A DNA stretch of 64,000 nt from assembly GCF_014489115.1 (NCBI RefSeq), contig NZ_JACTAH010000001.1, forward strand, positions 558,001 through 622,000, written 5' to 3'. The notes below the pieces were generated by a model that made no database searches, was not told the origin of the DNA, and was given only the letters and a program-made list of their open reading frames with translations. The position numbers and the translations under genes were made by a program. This stretch comes from Thauera sedimentorum. Lineage in GTDB: Bacteria > Pseudomonadota > Gammaproteobacteria > Burkholderiales > Rhodocyclaceae. Shown here piece after piece: positions 9,333 to 17,911 of this stretch; position 1 is the first letter of the stretch; each line of letters starts with the position of its first letter.

Positions 9333-9935
9333 ATGAAAACCTTTTTGCATGTGGGTTGCGGTTACAAGCGCAAGAACGAGACGACGTCCGCATTCGATAC
9401 GCCGGAGTGGCGCGAACTCCGGGTGGACCTGGACCCGGATACCCAGCCCGACGTGGTGGCCGACATCCGCGACATGCAGGGCGTGGCAACCGGGTCGATG
9501 GACGCGCTGTACTCCAGCCACAACATCGAGCACTTCTTCGCGCACGAGATCGAGCAGGTGCTCGGCGAGTTTCGCCGCGTACTGAAGCCGGACGGCTTCC
9601 TGGTGATCACCTGTCCCGACCTGCAGTCGATCTGCCAGCTGGTTGCCGAGGACAAGCTGCTCGACACCGCCTACGACTCCAATGCCGGCCCGATCACGCC
9701 GCTCGACGTGCTCTACGGGCATCGTGCGTCGCTTGCCCAGGGCAAGCACTTCATGGCCCACCGCTGCGGTTTCACGCTGAAGGTGCTGATGGGTACCCTG
9801 CAGGCTGCCGGCTTCGACGCGGTGGTCGGCAGCCGGCGCGGCGCGCCGTATTTTGACCTGTGGGTGCTGGCCTGCCCCGGCGGTATCGACGAGGCGAACC
9901 TGCGCCGGCTCGCGCTGGCCCACTTCCCGGCATGA
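9333..9935 (+). CDS. Small class I SAM-dependent methyltransferase, first gene of the plus-strand glycan operon
   Basis: A 200-residue protein of the Methyltransf_11 type. It has the SAM motif HVGCGYK at the very N-terminus, an acidic position in VDLDPD, and the family signature SSHNIEHF followed by EFRRVLKPDG. The start at 9333 is preferred because it puts the SAM motif six residues in; a longer frame to 9234 has no conserved content. The gene diverges from the aminotransferase gene across 105 bp that must carry promoters for both arms. Its stop overlaps the next start as ATGA. It could O-methylate a sugar or, in analogy to C. jejuni methyl phosphoramidate, the phosphoramidate group. That role is speculative. 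Confidence 0.78.
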   Translation: MKTFLHVGCGYKRKNETTSAFDTPEWRELRVDLDPDTQPDVVADIRDMQGVATGSMDALYSSHNIEHFFAHEIEQVLGEFRRVLKPDGFLVITCPDLQSICQLVAEDKLLDTAYDSNAGPITPLDVLYGHRASLAQGKHFMAHRCGFTLKVLMGTLQAAGFDAVVGSRRGAPYFDLWVLACPGGIDEANLRRLALAHFPA

Positions 9936-12900
9936 CGGCGACCGCATCTACGGGGGGCAGCGGGGCGACCGCCGAACGCTGGCTCGCCACGGGCCGGGCG
10001 ATGCAGCAGGCGGGACGCGGAGCGGATGCCTGTGCGGCGCTGGTCGAGGCCATCGTCGCGGCGCCGGCCTCGGATGCGGCGCGCGAGGCGCTCGTGTTGC
10101 TGCGCGACGTGCCCGGCCGGGACCGTACCGCGCTCGACGCCGCGGTGCTCGAGGGCCTGCGTCGCGTCGACGACAAGGTGGCCTTTCTGGCCCGCTACGG
10201 CGACTACTTCCTGCTGGACCAGCGCTGCTACGAAGCGGAGGGCGCATATGAGCGTGCCCTGGCAATCCACGAGCAGTCCGCCGACGCCTGGCGCGGCCTG
10301 GGCGTCGCGCAGCGCCACCTCGGACGCCTGGACCAGGCCTTGCAGGCGGGTCTGAGGGCGGTCGAGATCGATCCCGGGTTCGTCGCCGGCTACGAGGACC
10401 TGGGCGACACCCTGCTGGCGCGTGGCGATCGCAAGGCCGCCGAGGACGCCTTCATCCGCGCGCTCTCCGTCGACCCCCGAGCGCCCGGTGCACGCCTCGG
10501 TGTGGGCTTGCTGCTCGAAGGGCAGGGCGCGTTTGCCGATGCCGAGGCCTGCGCCCGGACGGTGCTCTCACGACGCCCGCAGGACACGGACGCCCAGCTG
10601 CTGCTGGCGCGCGCCCTGCACGCCCAGCAACGCATCGATGAGGCGCGCGCCGCGTACCGTGAGGCGGCTGCCCTGGGCGGCGGCGCGCTGGCCGTGCTGC
10701 AGGGCCTGCTCGCCATGCCCGAAGGCGGCGGCGACGATGCCGGCGCGGCACTCGACCAGTTCCTTGCGGCGGATATCAGGGCGGAAAGCGAAGCCGCGCT
10801 GGTACGTGGTGGTTTGAGCCCGATACGCGCCGCACACCTGCGCGGCCTGCCCGCCAGCGTGCGGCGCAAGGCCGCCCAGGCCTATCTCAAGCTCTGTCCA
10901 TGGCTGGCGTTTGCCGCATCCCATGCGGTCGGCCGGCGCAATGCGGCGGCGGACGGTGCTCCCATCCGTATCGTCCTCGTCGGGCGTTTTACCGAACCGC
11001 AGGCATCTTCCGCTGCGCTGACAAGGCTGCTCGACGGGCTGGTCGCGCTGGATGGCGTGCGCGTGACGCTGGTCAGCGTCGGCCTGTCGAACCAGGTCGG
11101 CGCCGTGGCCGAACTCGCCGGACGCTGCGAACAGGCCTTGTCGGTGCGTGACGATACGCTCGGCGGGGTACAACGCACGATCGCCGGTCTGGGAGCGGAC
11201 ATTCTCATCTACCCCGAGCTGGCTGCGGACGCCTTCCTGTATTTCCTCGCCTTCGCGCGCCTGGCCCGCCTGCAGTGCGTCCTCGGCGGGGTGGGGGGCG
11301 ATGGTGGTCTGCCCAACGTGGACCTGCTGCTGCGCGGGCCGCAGTCGACGGACCTCGACGACGGGTCGCCGGTGGCCGCTGCGGGCGACGGTTTACCGGT
11401 GCTCGATTGGACCGGCCTGCCGCCACGGATGCTGCTCGACGAACTGAAGCGCCGGGCGCTGGCGGCCAGCCCCGCCCTGCCCGAGCAATACCTGCCGCTG
11501 TTGCCGCTCGCCACCGCTTGCGCCCGGCAGGGCGGTGAGTATCGCGAGCTGGCTCCGGCGCAGTATCTGCCCGTGCATGAACCCGAGATGATAGGCGCCG
11601 GGGAAGCGGCGCCTGCCTCCGGCATGGTCCGTCTGCCTCCGGTCGCGGCCGGCGTGCTGTCCGACGTGGTGGTTCAGGGGGGCGAGTCTGCCGTGCTGCT
11701 GCGCGAACCGCGCGGGATCGTGCATGTTCTCGGGGAGCATGCTTCGCCGCGCCGCGCGATGCTCGAGACCGGCTGGATGTTGTCCCGTGTCGGGGACGAG
11801 GTCCTGCTGTGCACCGGTCAACCGCTTTCCAGGGCTGAGCGGGCGATCGTGCTGCTCGGCGAGGGCTCCGCAAACTACTATCACTGGATGCTGGACAACC
11901 TGCCGCGGCTGCAGGCGATCCTGGACGATCCGAGGTTCGCCGAATGGCCGGTTCTGATCGAGAGGGGGCTGCATCGCAACCTGATCGATGCCCTGCGCAA
12001 GCTCGTTGGCAACCAGCGGACATTGCTCGAGATCGATGGCGGCAGCCAGGTGCAACTGGCGCAGGCCGTCGTGCTGTCGGGCGGGACGACGATTCCGCTT
12101 GATCCGCAGGATGGCGTCCGCTTCAAGCCCGAGGATGTGGCCGTATCGCCGCAGGCCGTCGCCTTCCTGCGCGAACGCCTGGGTTGTCCCGAGCGTCCGG
12201 CGGGCGGGGGACGCAGGTTATACCTTGCACGGGGGGGGCGATACCGGCGCCTGCTCAATGCCGACGAGGTCGAGCGCTTCTTCGTCAATTGCGGTTTCGA
12301 GGTCGTGCATCCGGAGGCCCTCGATCTGCCTGCGCAGATGGCGTTGTTTTCGGAAGCGGAGATCGTCGCCGGTCCTACCGGCGCAGCATTCGCCAACATT
12401 GCCTTCATGCCGCAGGGGTCGAAGGCTATCGTGCTGTACTACGACGTCGGATTGCATTACTACTTCTCCAATCTTGCGGAGGCATCCGGCGTCCGGTTGC
12501 TGTATGTGTTCGGCGAGCCCCAGGATGTGCAGCACGTCAAACCCCATCAGAGCGATTACGGTGTTCCGCTGGAACGGCTCGACACGGCAGTCCGTGCGTT
12601 CGGCTTGGGGCCGAGGCCCGGGTCACGGAAGGCGCCGGCGTCGGTTACCGAATTGCCTCCCCTGGGCTTCGTCATCCATCTTCCGGAGCTGATCAACCAT
12701 TATGCCGAGGTCTGGAAGCATCTTCCGGGCGATTCCTTTGAGGTGGCCTTGGCCGGCGAGGATGCGGATCGGCGCCTGATCGCGCAGCAGGTCGTGCAAA
12801 TGGGCTACGCGGTGCGTGATTCGGCCGAGATCCTGCGCAGCGGGCGGCGCTATCGCCATCTCGTCTCGAATCATCCGATCGATTTGAGCGCCCCGCCGCT

Positions 12901-13690
12901 GATCAAGCAACTCGGCGAGCGCAATGTCCGTTTCATGTACGGACTGGGTAAGTCGAACTGGAACTTTTCCGACTGGAACGCCCTGTACGACGCTGTGTTG
13001 TGCTTTGGCCCCTTTCAGGTTGCCGGCCTGGAGCGTTTCGAGAAGGTGCGCAAGCTGCAGATGGGTTACCCACGGTTCGATGGCTTCTTCCGGAGCGACT
13101 GGGACCTTGCCGGGCTGGCCGCGCAGTACCGGTGCGATCCGGCGCGCCCGACCGTCGTATGGCTGCCGACCTGGAAGGAACTGTCCTCGGTGCCACACTT
13201 CCTCTCCGCGGTGGCTGCACTACGCCCCCATTACAACGTCGTCGTCAAGCTGCACCCACTGCAGTCGCGTGACGAACCTGCGCTGGTCCGTCTTGTGGAG
13301 CAGGCGGGGTTGAACAGCGTGATCGCGGATTCACGCGATAACGTTCCGCTGTTCCGCTTGGCCGACTATGTGCTCTGCGACTACGGCGGTTCGGTGTTTG
13401 GCGCGCTGTATACCGGACGCAAGGTGGTGTTGCTCGACGTGCCGGGTGCCGAGAACGACGCATTGCTGGGTGCGGCTTCGCCGGAAGTGGAGTTGCGGCG
13501 GGTGCTGCCGCACCTCGGACCGGAAGAAGGCGGGCAGCTCGCCGGTCTGCTGGCCGATGAGGCCCTGTGGGCTGCGCAGGCCGGAGTCCGGCCTGCGTTG
13601 ATCGACCTCTTCGTTGCCCCGTTCAAGGGCTTTGCCGGCAAGGTCGCGGCCCTCTATCTGCAGAACCTGGAGGCAATTCTCGATGACTGA
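9932..13690 (+). CDS. TPR / GT61 / CDP-glycerol-phosphotransferase-like fusion protein
   Basis: A 1252-residue protein starting at an ATG that overlaps the previous stop (ATGA). Residues about 15-300 are TPR repeats. A middle segment (about 345-540) has a Rossmann-like beginning (IRIVLVGRF) and resembles the first half of GT41-type enzymes. Residues about 565-863 match GT61/DUF563 transferases (NYYHWMLDNLPRL; GPTGAAFANIAFM). Residues about 910-1250 resemble TagB/TagF CDP-glycerol phosphotransferases (GYPRFDGF, WLPTWKE, KLHPLQSR, CDYGGSVFGALYTG). The last domain normally transfers a phosphate-linked group from a CDP donor. That makes this protein, 21 bp upstream of the CDP-phosphoramidate genes, a reasonable candidate for the decorating transferase. 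This is inference; it could simply be a glycan polymerising enzyme. Confidence 0.78.
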   Translation: MTATASTGGSGATAERWLATGRAMQQAGRGADACAALVEAIVAAPASDAAREALVLLRDVPGRDRTALDAAVLEGLRRVDDKVAFLARYGDYFLLDQRCYEAEGAYERALAIHEQSADAWRGLGVAQRHLGRLDQALQAGLRAVEIDPGFVAGYEDLGDTLLARGDRKAAEDAFIRALSVDPRAPGARLGVGLLLEGQGAFADAEACARTVLSRRPQDTDAQLLLARALHAQQRIDEARAAYREAAALGGGALAVLQGLLAMPEGGGDDAGAALDQFLAADIRAESEAALVRGGLSPIRAAHLRGLPASVRRKAAQAYLKLCPWLAFAASHAVGRRNAAADGAPIRIVLVGRFTEPQASSAALTRLLDGLVALDGVRVTLVSVGLSNQVGAVAELAGRCEQALSVRDDTLGGVQRTIAGLGADILIYPELAADAFLYFLAFARLARLQCVLGGVGGDGGLPNVDLLLRGPQSTDLDDGSPVAAAGDGLPVLDWTGLPPRMLLDELKRRALAASPALPEQYLPLLPLATACARQGGEYRELAPAQYLPVHEPEMIGAGEAAPASGMVRLPPVAAGVLSDVVVQGGESAVLLREPRGIVHVLGEHASPRRAMLETGWMLSRVGDEVLLCTGQPLSRAERAIVLLGEGSANYYHWMLDNLPRLQAILDDPRFAEWPVLIERGLHRNLIDALRKLVGNQRTLLEIDGGSQVQLAQAVVLSGGTTIPLDPQDGVRFKPEDVAVSPQAVAFLRERLGCPERPAGGGRRLYLARGGRYRRLLNADEVERFFVNCGFEVVHPEALDLPAQMALFSEAEIVAGPTGAAFANIAFMPQGSKAIVLYYDVGLHYYFSNLAEASGVRLLYVFGEPQDVQHVKPHQSDYGVPLERLDTAVRAFGLGPRPGSRKAPASVTELPPLGFVIHLPELINHYAEVWKHLPGDSFEVALAGEDADRRLIAQQVVQMGYAVRDSAEILRSGRRYRHLVSNHPIDLSAPPLIKQLGERNVRFMYGLGKSNWNFSDWNALYDAVLCFGPFQVAGLERFEKVRKLQMGYPRFDGFFRSDWDLAGLAAQYRCDPARPTVVWLPTWKELSSVPHFLSAVAALRPHYNVVVKLHPLQSRDEPALVRLVEQAGLNSVIADSRDNVPLFRLADYVLCDYGGSVFGALYTGRKVVLLDVPGAENDALLGAASPEVELRRVLPHLGPEEGGQLAGLLADEALWAAQAGVRPALIDLFVAPFKGFAGKVAALYLQNLEAILDD

Positions 13691-13711
13691 CACCGTCCTG
13701 GAGCAGGGTAC

Positions 13712-14236
13712 ATGGTCATCTGGTTGATCGGTCTGTCGGGCGCGGGCAAAACGACGGTGGGGCGGGAACTTGCAGCGATGTGGCGTACGCGGTCTCCGAA
13801 CGTGGTTCTGGTGGATGGCGATGAGATGCGTCGTGTCTTCGGGCTCGACCGTGGCCCGCAGGACTACTCGCTGGCGGGACGGAGGGCCAACGCCGAGCGG
13901 ATTACGGCAGTGTGCGAGTGGCTGGACAGGCAGGGCATGAACGTCGTGTGCTGCATACTCTCGCTGTTTCCGGACATGCGGGCAGGGAATCACGAGCGCT
14001 TCTCGCGTTATGGGGAGATCTACCTGCGGTCCGCCATCGACACCCTGCGCGCGCGTGACACCAAGGGCCTGTACCGCGCTGCGGAGGCGGGCACTGCCGC
14101 GGGGCCGGTGGCCGGGATCGACATCCCGTTTCCGGAGCCGACCGCCGCCGACCTGGTGATCGACACCGATGCGCCGGACGCGTCCCCGGTTTCGGCTGCC
14201 ACGCGGATCATGAAGTGGATCGAGGCGGCCGCATGA
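13712..14236 (+). CDS. APS-kinase-like nucleotide kinase, probable cytidine diphosphoramidate kinase (Cj1415-like)
   Basis: A 174-residue P-loop kinase. Walker A is GLSGAGKTT (residues 7-15), and the adenylylsulfate-kinase signature VDGDEMRR follows at 35-42. A stand-alone APS kinase (CysC) would fit the fold, but no sulfate-assimilation gene is nearby. It sits instead with a PEP-synthase-like enzyme, a class I amidotransferase and a cytidylyltransferase. In C. jejuni the APS-kinase-like Cj1415 phosphorylates the 3-prime hydroxyl of cytidine diphosphoramidate to give the activated donor. Family, length and neighbours all match that role. Biochemical specificity cannot be read from sequence. 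Confidence 0.8.
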   Translation: MVIWLIGLSGAGKTTVGRELAAMWRTRSPNVVLVDGDEMRRVFGLDRGPQDYSLAGRRANAERITAVCEWLDRQGMNVVCCILSLFPDMRAGNHERFSRYGEIYLRSAIDTLRARDTKGLYRAAEAGTAAGPVAGIDIPFPEPTAADLVIDTDAPDASPVSAATRIMKWIEAAA

Positions 14237-14799
14237 CGGGCTACAGCTACGCGGACGAAGACCGTCTCGAGACACGGAACACCTACTTCTACTCGCCGTA
14301 TGGAGGCGAGGCCTTCCTGGAGGCCTGGGCCGCGCATCGCCGAAGTCTGCTGGCCGAAGCATCCTTGCCTGCCGATGTGCCTCAAGGGACACCAACCGGC
14401 GAGCCGGGTGACGCAGAAGTGCTCGGGTGGCTCGATGCCTGGCGTGCGGGACGGAAACCGCGCGGGGCGCTGCGGGCGAGGCTGGAGGCAAGGTTGCGCC
14501 ACTTCGAGGTCAGCAAGCGCTTGTTCCCCGAGTACGATGTCGATGGCAGGCCCATGGAGCGAAGCGACTACCGCAAGGCGCAACGCTATGTGAACTTCGC
14601 GCTCATGCTGGAGGCCGGTTACGTCGTCGAAGGCGATCTGCGTCTGTTGAACGCGCTGCTAAAGTGCATGGACACCTTGTTCTCGATTGTTGACCTGTGT
14701 TCGCTGGATCGCTCCACACTTGCCTGGCTGGGCGAGCGTGAATTGCTTCATGTGGAGGCACTGGCCGGAAGAGTGGGGGCCGCGTGGAGGGCGGCGTGA
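14233..14799 (+). CDS. Unrecognised 188-residue protein inside the phosphoramidate operon
   Basis: The start ATG at 14233 overlaps the kinase stop (ATGA), and the stop overlaps the next start (GTGA), so translation is coupled on both sides. I do not recognise a family. The protein is mostly helical in appearance, rich in Arg, Leu and Ala, with no signal peptide, no membrane span, no P-loop and no obvious metal-binding cluster. An aromatic stretch near the N-terminus (NTYFYSPYGG) and a YRKAQRYVNFALMLE segment in the second half look the most conserved-like. Its position between a kinase and a formyltransferase-like enzyme suggests a partner subunit or a tailoring step. Function unknown. Confidence 0.75.
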   Translation: MTGYSYADEDRLETRNTYFYSPYGGEAFLEAWAAHRRSLLAEASLPADVPQGTPTGEPGDAEVLGWLDAWRAGRKPRGALRARLEARLRHFEVSKRLFPEYDVDGRPMERSDYRKAQRYVNFALMLEAGYVVEGDLRLLNALLKCMDTLFSIVDLCSLDRSTLAWLGERELLHVEALAGRVGAAWRAA

Positions 14800-15533
14800 C
14801 GCGGCTCGGTGGCGTGGTGCTCCTCGCCGCACCGAATCTGCGTGCACGTGCCTATGCCGATGCGATGCTTCGTGCCGGCCTGGGGCCCGAGCGGGTGGTG
14901 CTGTTCGGTCCCGTCGAGGAGCCGGCAGCACCGACTTGGGACGCTGGTACATGGCCGCATGGTCTGCCCCGCCCGTTCCTCGACGAACCGGTCGAGCGAA
15001 TCGCGAAGCGAGGAGGGTGGCCAGTCACGAAGTTGGCCGCCGCGTCGGTCAACGACCCGTGCGTTGCCCGGGCTCTGCACGAGGCCGAAGCGCGCTTCGT
15101 GATCTATGCGGGAATTGGCGGGCAGCTTGTCTCCGCTGAGACCTTGGGCGCCGCGCCATTCCTGCACATACACTCCGGCTGGCTGCCACGTTGGCGGGGC
15201 AGTACGACCCTGTACTACTCCCTGCTCGAAACGGGGCGATGCGCAAGCTCGGCGATACTGCTCGATCCGGGCATCGACACCGGCGCCCTGCTCGCGCGGC
15301 GGCACTATCCGCCGCCTGTCGGTGGCGAGATCGACCACTACTACGACGGTGCGATTCGGGCCGACCTGCTGCTTCGCGTGCTTCGCCACTATGCCCGCCA
15401 CGGGAGCCTGCCTGCGCCACGCGCCCAGACCGGCAGGGCACGCACGTATTACGTGATTCATCCGGTTCTGAAACATGTTGCCCGTTTGATGACCGAGCGC
15501 CGTGATGCGCTCGCGGGGAGTCCGCGCCCATGA
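14796..15533 (+). CDS. Formyltransferase-fold protein with altered catalytic triad
   Basis: A 245-residue protein of the methionyl-tRNA/sugar formyltransferase hydrolase-like fold. The family core is visible: the HSGWLPRWRGS segment (the usual HPSLLPxxRG motif) and DPGIDTGALL, with the catalytic Asp at 161 and His at 126. The position that should be the catalytic Asn (two residues before the His) is His124. The start is taken as the GTG at 14796, which overlaps the previous stop and has GGAGG five bases upstream; a GTG at 14784 is an alternative. It is far shorter than methionyl-tRNA formyltransferase and lacks its C-terminal domain. The position suggests it modifies an intermediate or product of the phosphoramidate pathway. 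The donor and acceptor are unknown. Confidence 0.7.
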   Translation: MTRLGGVVLLAAPNLRARAYADAMLRAGLGPERVVLFGPVEEPAAPTWDAGTWPHGLPRPFLDEPVERIAKRGGWPVTKLAAASVNDPCVARALHEAEARFVIYAGIGGQLVSAETLGAAPFLHIHSGWLPRWRGSTTLYYSLLETGRCASSAILLDPGIDTGALLARRHYPPPVGGEIDHYYDGAIRADLLLRVLRHYARHGSLPAPRAQTGRARTYYVIHPVLKHVARLMTERRDALAGSPRP

Positions 15534-17911
15534 ACCGTTTCTGTTTCGGCACCAAGGCCCAGACGCTAGAACGGCTGCGCCCGCTCTTGCAGACGGCCCG
15601 AATTCCGGCGGCAGTGTCGTTCTCCGTGACGCAGTGGGCGGACGAGCGTGAGCGCTGCATTGCACGCATTCGTGAGGCACTGGGCCCGGTGCGCCTTGCC
15701 GTCAGGAGCAGCGCGCTCGCCGAGGATGGAGGCACTAGCTCGTTCGCAGGTGCTTTCGAGAGCCGTCTCCTGGTTGACGGGTCGTGCGACGACGCCGTAG
15801 CTGCGGCCGTGGATTCAGTGGCCGCGTCGATGACGGGTCACCCGCTGGACGAAGTGCTGGTCCAGCCAATGGTCGAAGGCGTCAAGGTCAGCGGCGTGAT
15901 CATGACCTACGACATATCGCATGGCGCACCGTACTACGTCCTCAACTACGACGATGAGAGCGGCCGCACGGACGGTGTGACCGGAGGAACGGGTCTGAGC
16001 AAGGCGCTGCTGGTCTACCGCAAGGCGGATCTTGCTCATCTGCAGTCGCCGCGGGTCGTGCGCTTCCTTGCGCTGGCGCGAGAACTCGAAGCGCTATGCG
16101 GATCGTCGGCGCTCGACATCGAGTTCGGCCTCGACGCGCAGGATCAACTGTTTCTCTTCCAGGTCAGACGCATTGCCACCGCCGGTGAATGGCACCCGGT
16201 CACGGAGCGCCGCGTTGCGCGGCAACTGGTGTTGATGGGTGACTATCTCAACAGCGCGGTGCGACCGGTGCCGGGCTTGCTGGGAGCACGCACGGCCCTG
16301 GCCATAATGCCGGACTGGAATCCGGCCGAGATACTGGGCATCACGCCGCGGCCTCTGGCCGTGTCGCTCTATCGCACCTTGATCACCCGCTCGGTATGGA
16401 GAGAAGCGCGCGCTGTCCTGGGGTATCGCCAACTGCCTCCGGTTGAGCTCATGCACGTGCTCAACAACCGGCCTTACATAGACGTGCGTGCCAGTTTCAA
16501 CAGCTTTCTGCCTGCCGGGCTACCGGACGAGATCGGCGGTCGCCTGGTGGATGCGTGGCTCGATCGACTGGGCGAATTCCCGGAGTTGCACGACAAGGTG
16601 GAATTCGAGATCGCTCAGACTGCCTACGACTTCACGTTCGAGAGGGACTGGCAGTCGCGCTACGGTGACCGTTTGCCCGCTGCGGATCTCCCGCCCTTCG
16701 TCGAGTCGGCACGTGCGCTGACGCGGCGCATGCTCGACAGGTCGTCCACCGGCAGTCTTGAACTGGCCTGTCGCGCCGCGGAGGAACTCGACAGGGCCGC
16801 TCCGCTGCCGGATACGACGGGTGATGCACGAGCCTGTCTGCTTGCTAGTGCCATGGCTCTCGATGAGTGCCGGCGTCTCGGGACCTTCCCTTTCGCGGTT
16901 GCTGCGCGCCACGCCTTCGTCGCGGAGGCCTTGCTGCGCTCGGCCGTCCGTCGCGGAGCGCTTGATGCGGATCGGGTGGGGCTGTTCAAGCGCTCCGTGA
17001 TCACCGTGACCGGCGAAATGCTGCAGCACTATCAGGCGGTTTGCGAAGGTCGGATGGCAATTGCGGATTTCTTTGCCCACTATGGCCATCTGCGACCCGG
17101 AACCTATGACATCACCTCGTTGCGCTATGACGAACGGGAGGATTTCTTTGCGGGCGGGGCATTGCCTCAGGACCCGGCTCGATGCGAGTTTGAGCCGACG
17201 GAAAAGGAAATTGCTGCGCTCGATGAACTGATGGCGGAGAGCGGGCTGTCGTCCGAGGGCGGCGAGCATCTGCTGGCATACGCCCGCAGAGCGATCGCTG
17301 CGCGCGAGGGCATCAAGTTCAGCTTCACCAAACGCCTGTCCGATGTTCTCTCCGCGCTCGTGCGCTGGGGAGAGATACAGGGGCTCAGCCGGGATGATCT
17401 GTCCTTTCTGCGCTGGGACGACATCGAACGTACCGTATGGGAACCGCTGACGGATGATGCCGACCGGGCGCTCTTCGCCCTGGTCGACGAAGGGCGTCGA
17501 CGGATGCGCGATGCCTATGCCTTCCGCCTCAGTCACATCGTTCGCGAGGAGCGCGACGTGTATGTCGCCACGCTGCATCGGAGTGCCGCGAACTTCATCG
17601 GTGGCGGGCGGGTCGTCGCCCCGGTGGCGGTGCTCGACGCACATGCCACGGCGGGATCGGATCTTTTTGGCCGCATCGTGTGCATCCAGAACGCCGACCC
17701 CGGATTCGACTGGATCTTCACTCGTGGCATCCTGGGGCTGATTACCCAGTTCGGCGGCGCGAATTCGCATATGGCAATCCGTTGCGCCGAGCTGGGCTTG
17801 CCGGCGGCGATCGGCTGCGGCGAGCAACTCTTCGGTCGCGTTGCCCGGGCCGGCGTCGTCGAACTCGATGCGGACGGACATGTGCTGCGTCCTGCCGGAG
17901 CGATTCAGTGA
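15530..17911 (+). CDS. PEP-synthase-like ATP-dependent kinase, probable L-glutamine kinase (Cj1418-like)
   Basis: A 793-residue protein. The N-terminal PEP/pyruvate-dikinase ATP-grasp domain shows VRSSALAED (58-66) and SFAGAFES (71-78). The C-terminal phosphohistidine swivel domain has GGANSHMAIRCAE with the likely phospho-acceptor His747. The C-terminal PEP-binding TIM barrel of true PEP synthase is absent. This two-end layout and length match C. jejuni Cj1418, which phosphorylates the amide nitrogen of L-glutamine with ATP (giving AMP and phosphate). The start overlaps the previous stop (ATGA) and the stop overlaps the next start (GTGA). Other PEP-utilising phosphotransferases (rifampin phosphotransferase type) share the fold; the linkage to the next two genes favours glutamine kinase. 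Confidence 0.83.
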   Translation: MNRFCFGTKAQTLERLRPLLQTARIPAAVSFSVTQWADERERCIARIREALGPVRLAVRSSALAEDGGTSSFAGAFESRLLVDGSCDDAVAAAVDSVAASMTGHPLDEVLVQPMVEGVKVSGVIMTYDISHGAPYYVLNYDDESGRTDGVTGGTGLSKALLVYRKADLAHLQSPRVVRFLALARELEALCGSSALDIEFGLDAQDQLFLFQVRRIATAGEWHPVTERRVARQLVLMGDYLNSAVRPVPGLLGARTALAIMPDWNPAEILGITPRPLAVSLYRTLITRSVWREARAVLGYRQLPPVELMHVLNNRPYIDVRASFNSFLPAGLPDEIGGRLVDAWLDRLGEFPELHDKVEFEIAQTAYDFTFERDWQSRYGDRLPAADLPPFVESARALTRRMLDRSSTGSLELACRAAEELDRAAPLPDTTGDARACLLASAMALDECRRLGTFPFAVAARHAFVAEALLRSAVRRGALDADRVGLFKRSVITVTGEMLQHYQAVCEGRMAIADFFAHYGHLRPGTYDITSLRYDEREDFFAGGALPQDPARCEFEPTEKEIAALDELMAESGLSSEGGEHLLAYARRAIAAREGIKFSFTKRLSDVLSALVRWGEIQGLSRDDLSFLRWDDIERTVWEPLTDDADRALFALVDEGRRRMRDAYAFRLSHIVREERDVYVATLHRSAANFIGGGRVVAPVAVLDAHATAGSDLFGRIVCIQNADPGFDWIFTRGILGLITQFGGANSHMAIRCAELGLPAAIGCGEQLFGRVARAGVVELDADGHVLRPAGAIQ

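Noticed and set aside
13712..14236. Ordinary APS kinase (CysC) for sulfate assimilation
   Set aside because: No other cys genes are nearby, and the three neighbouring enzymes match the phosphoramidate pathway in which an APS-kinase-like protein is expected.
15530..17911. Phosphoenolpyruvate synthase
   Set aside because: The C-terminal PEP-binding barrel is missing: the protein ends soon after the phosphohistidine domain.
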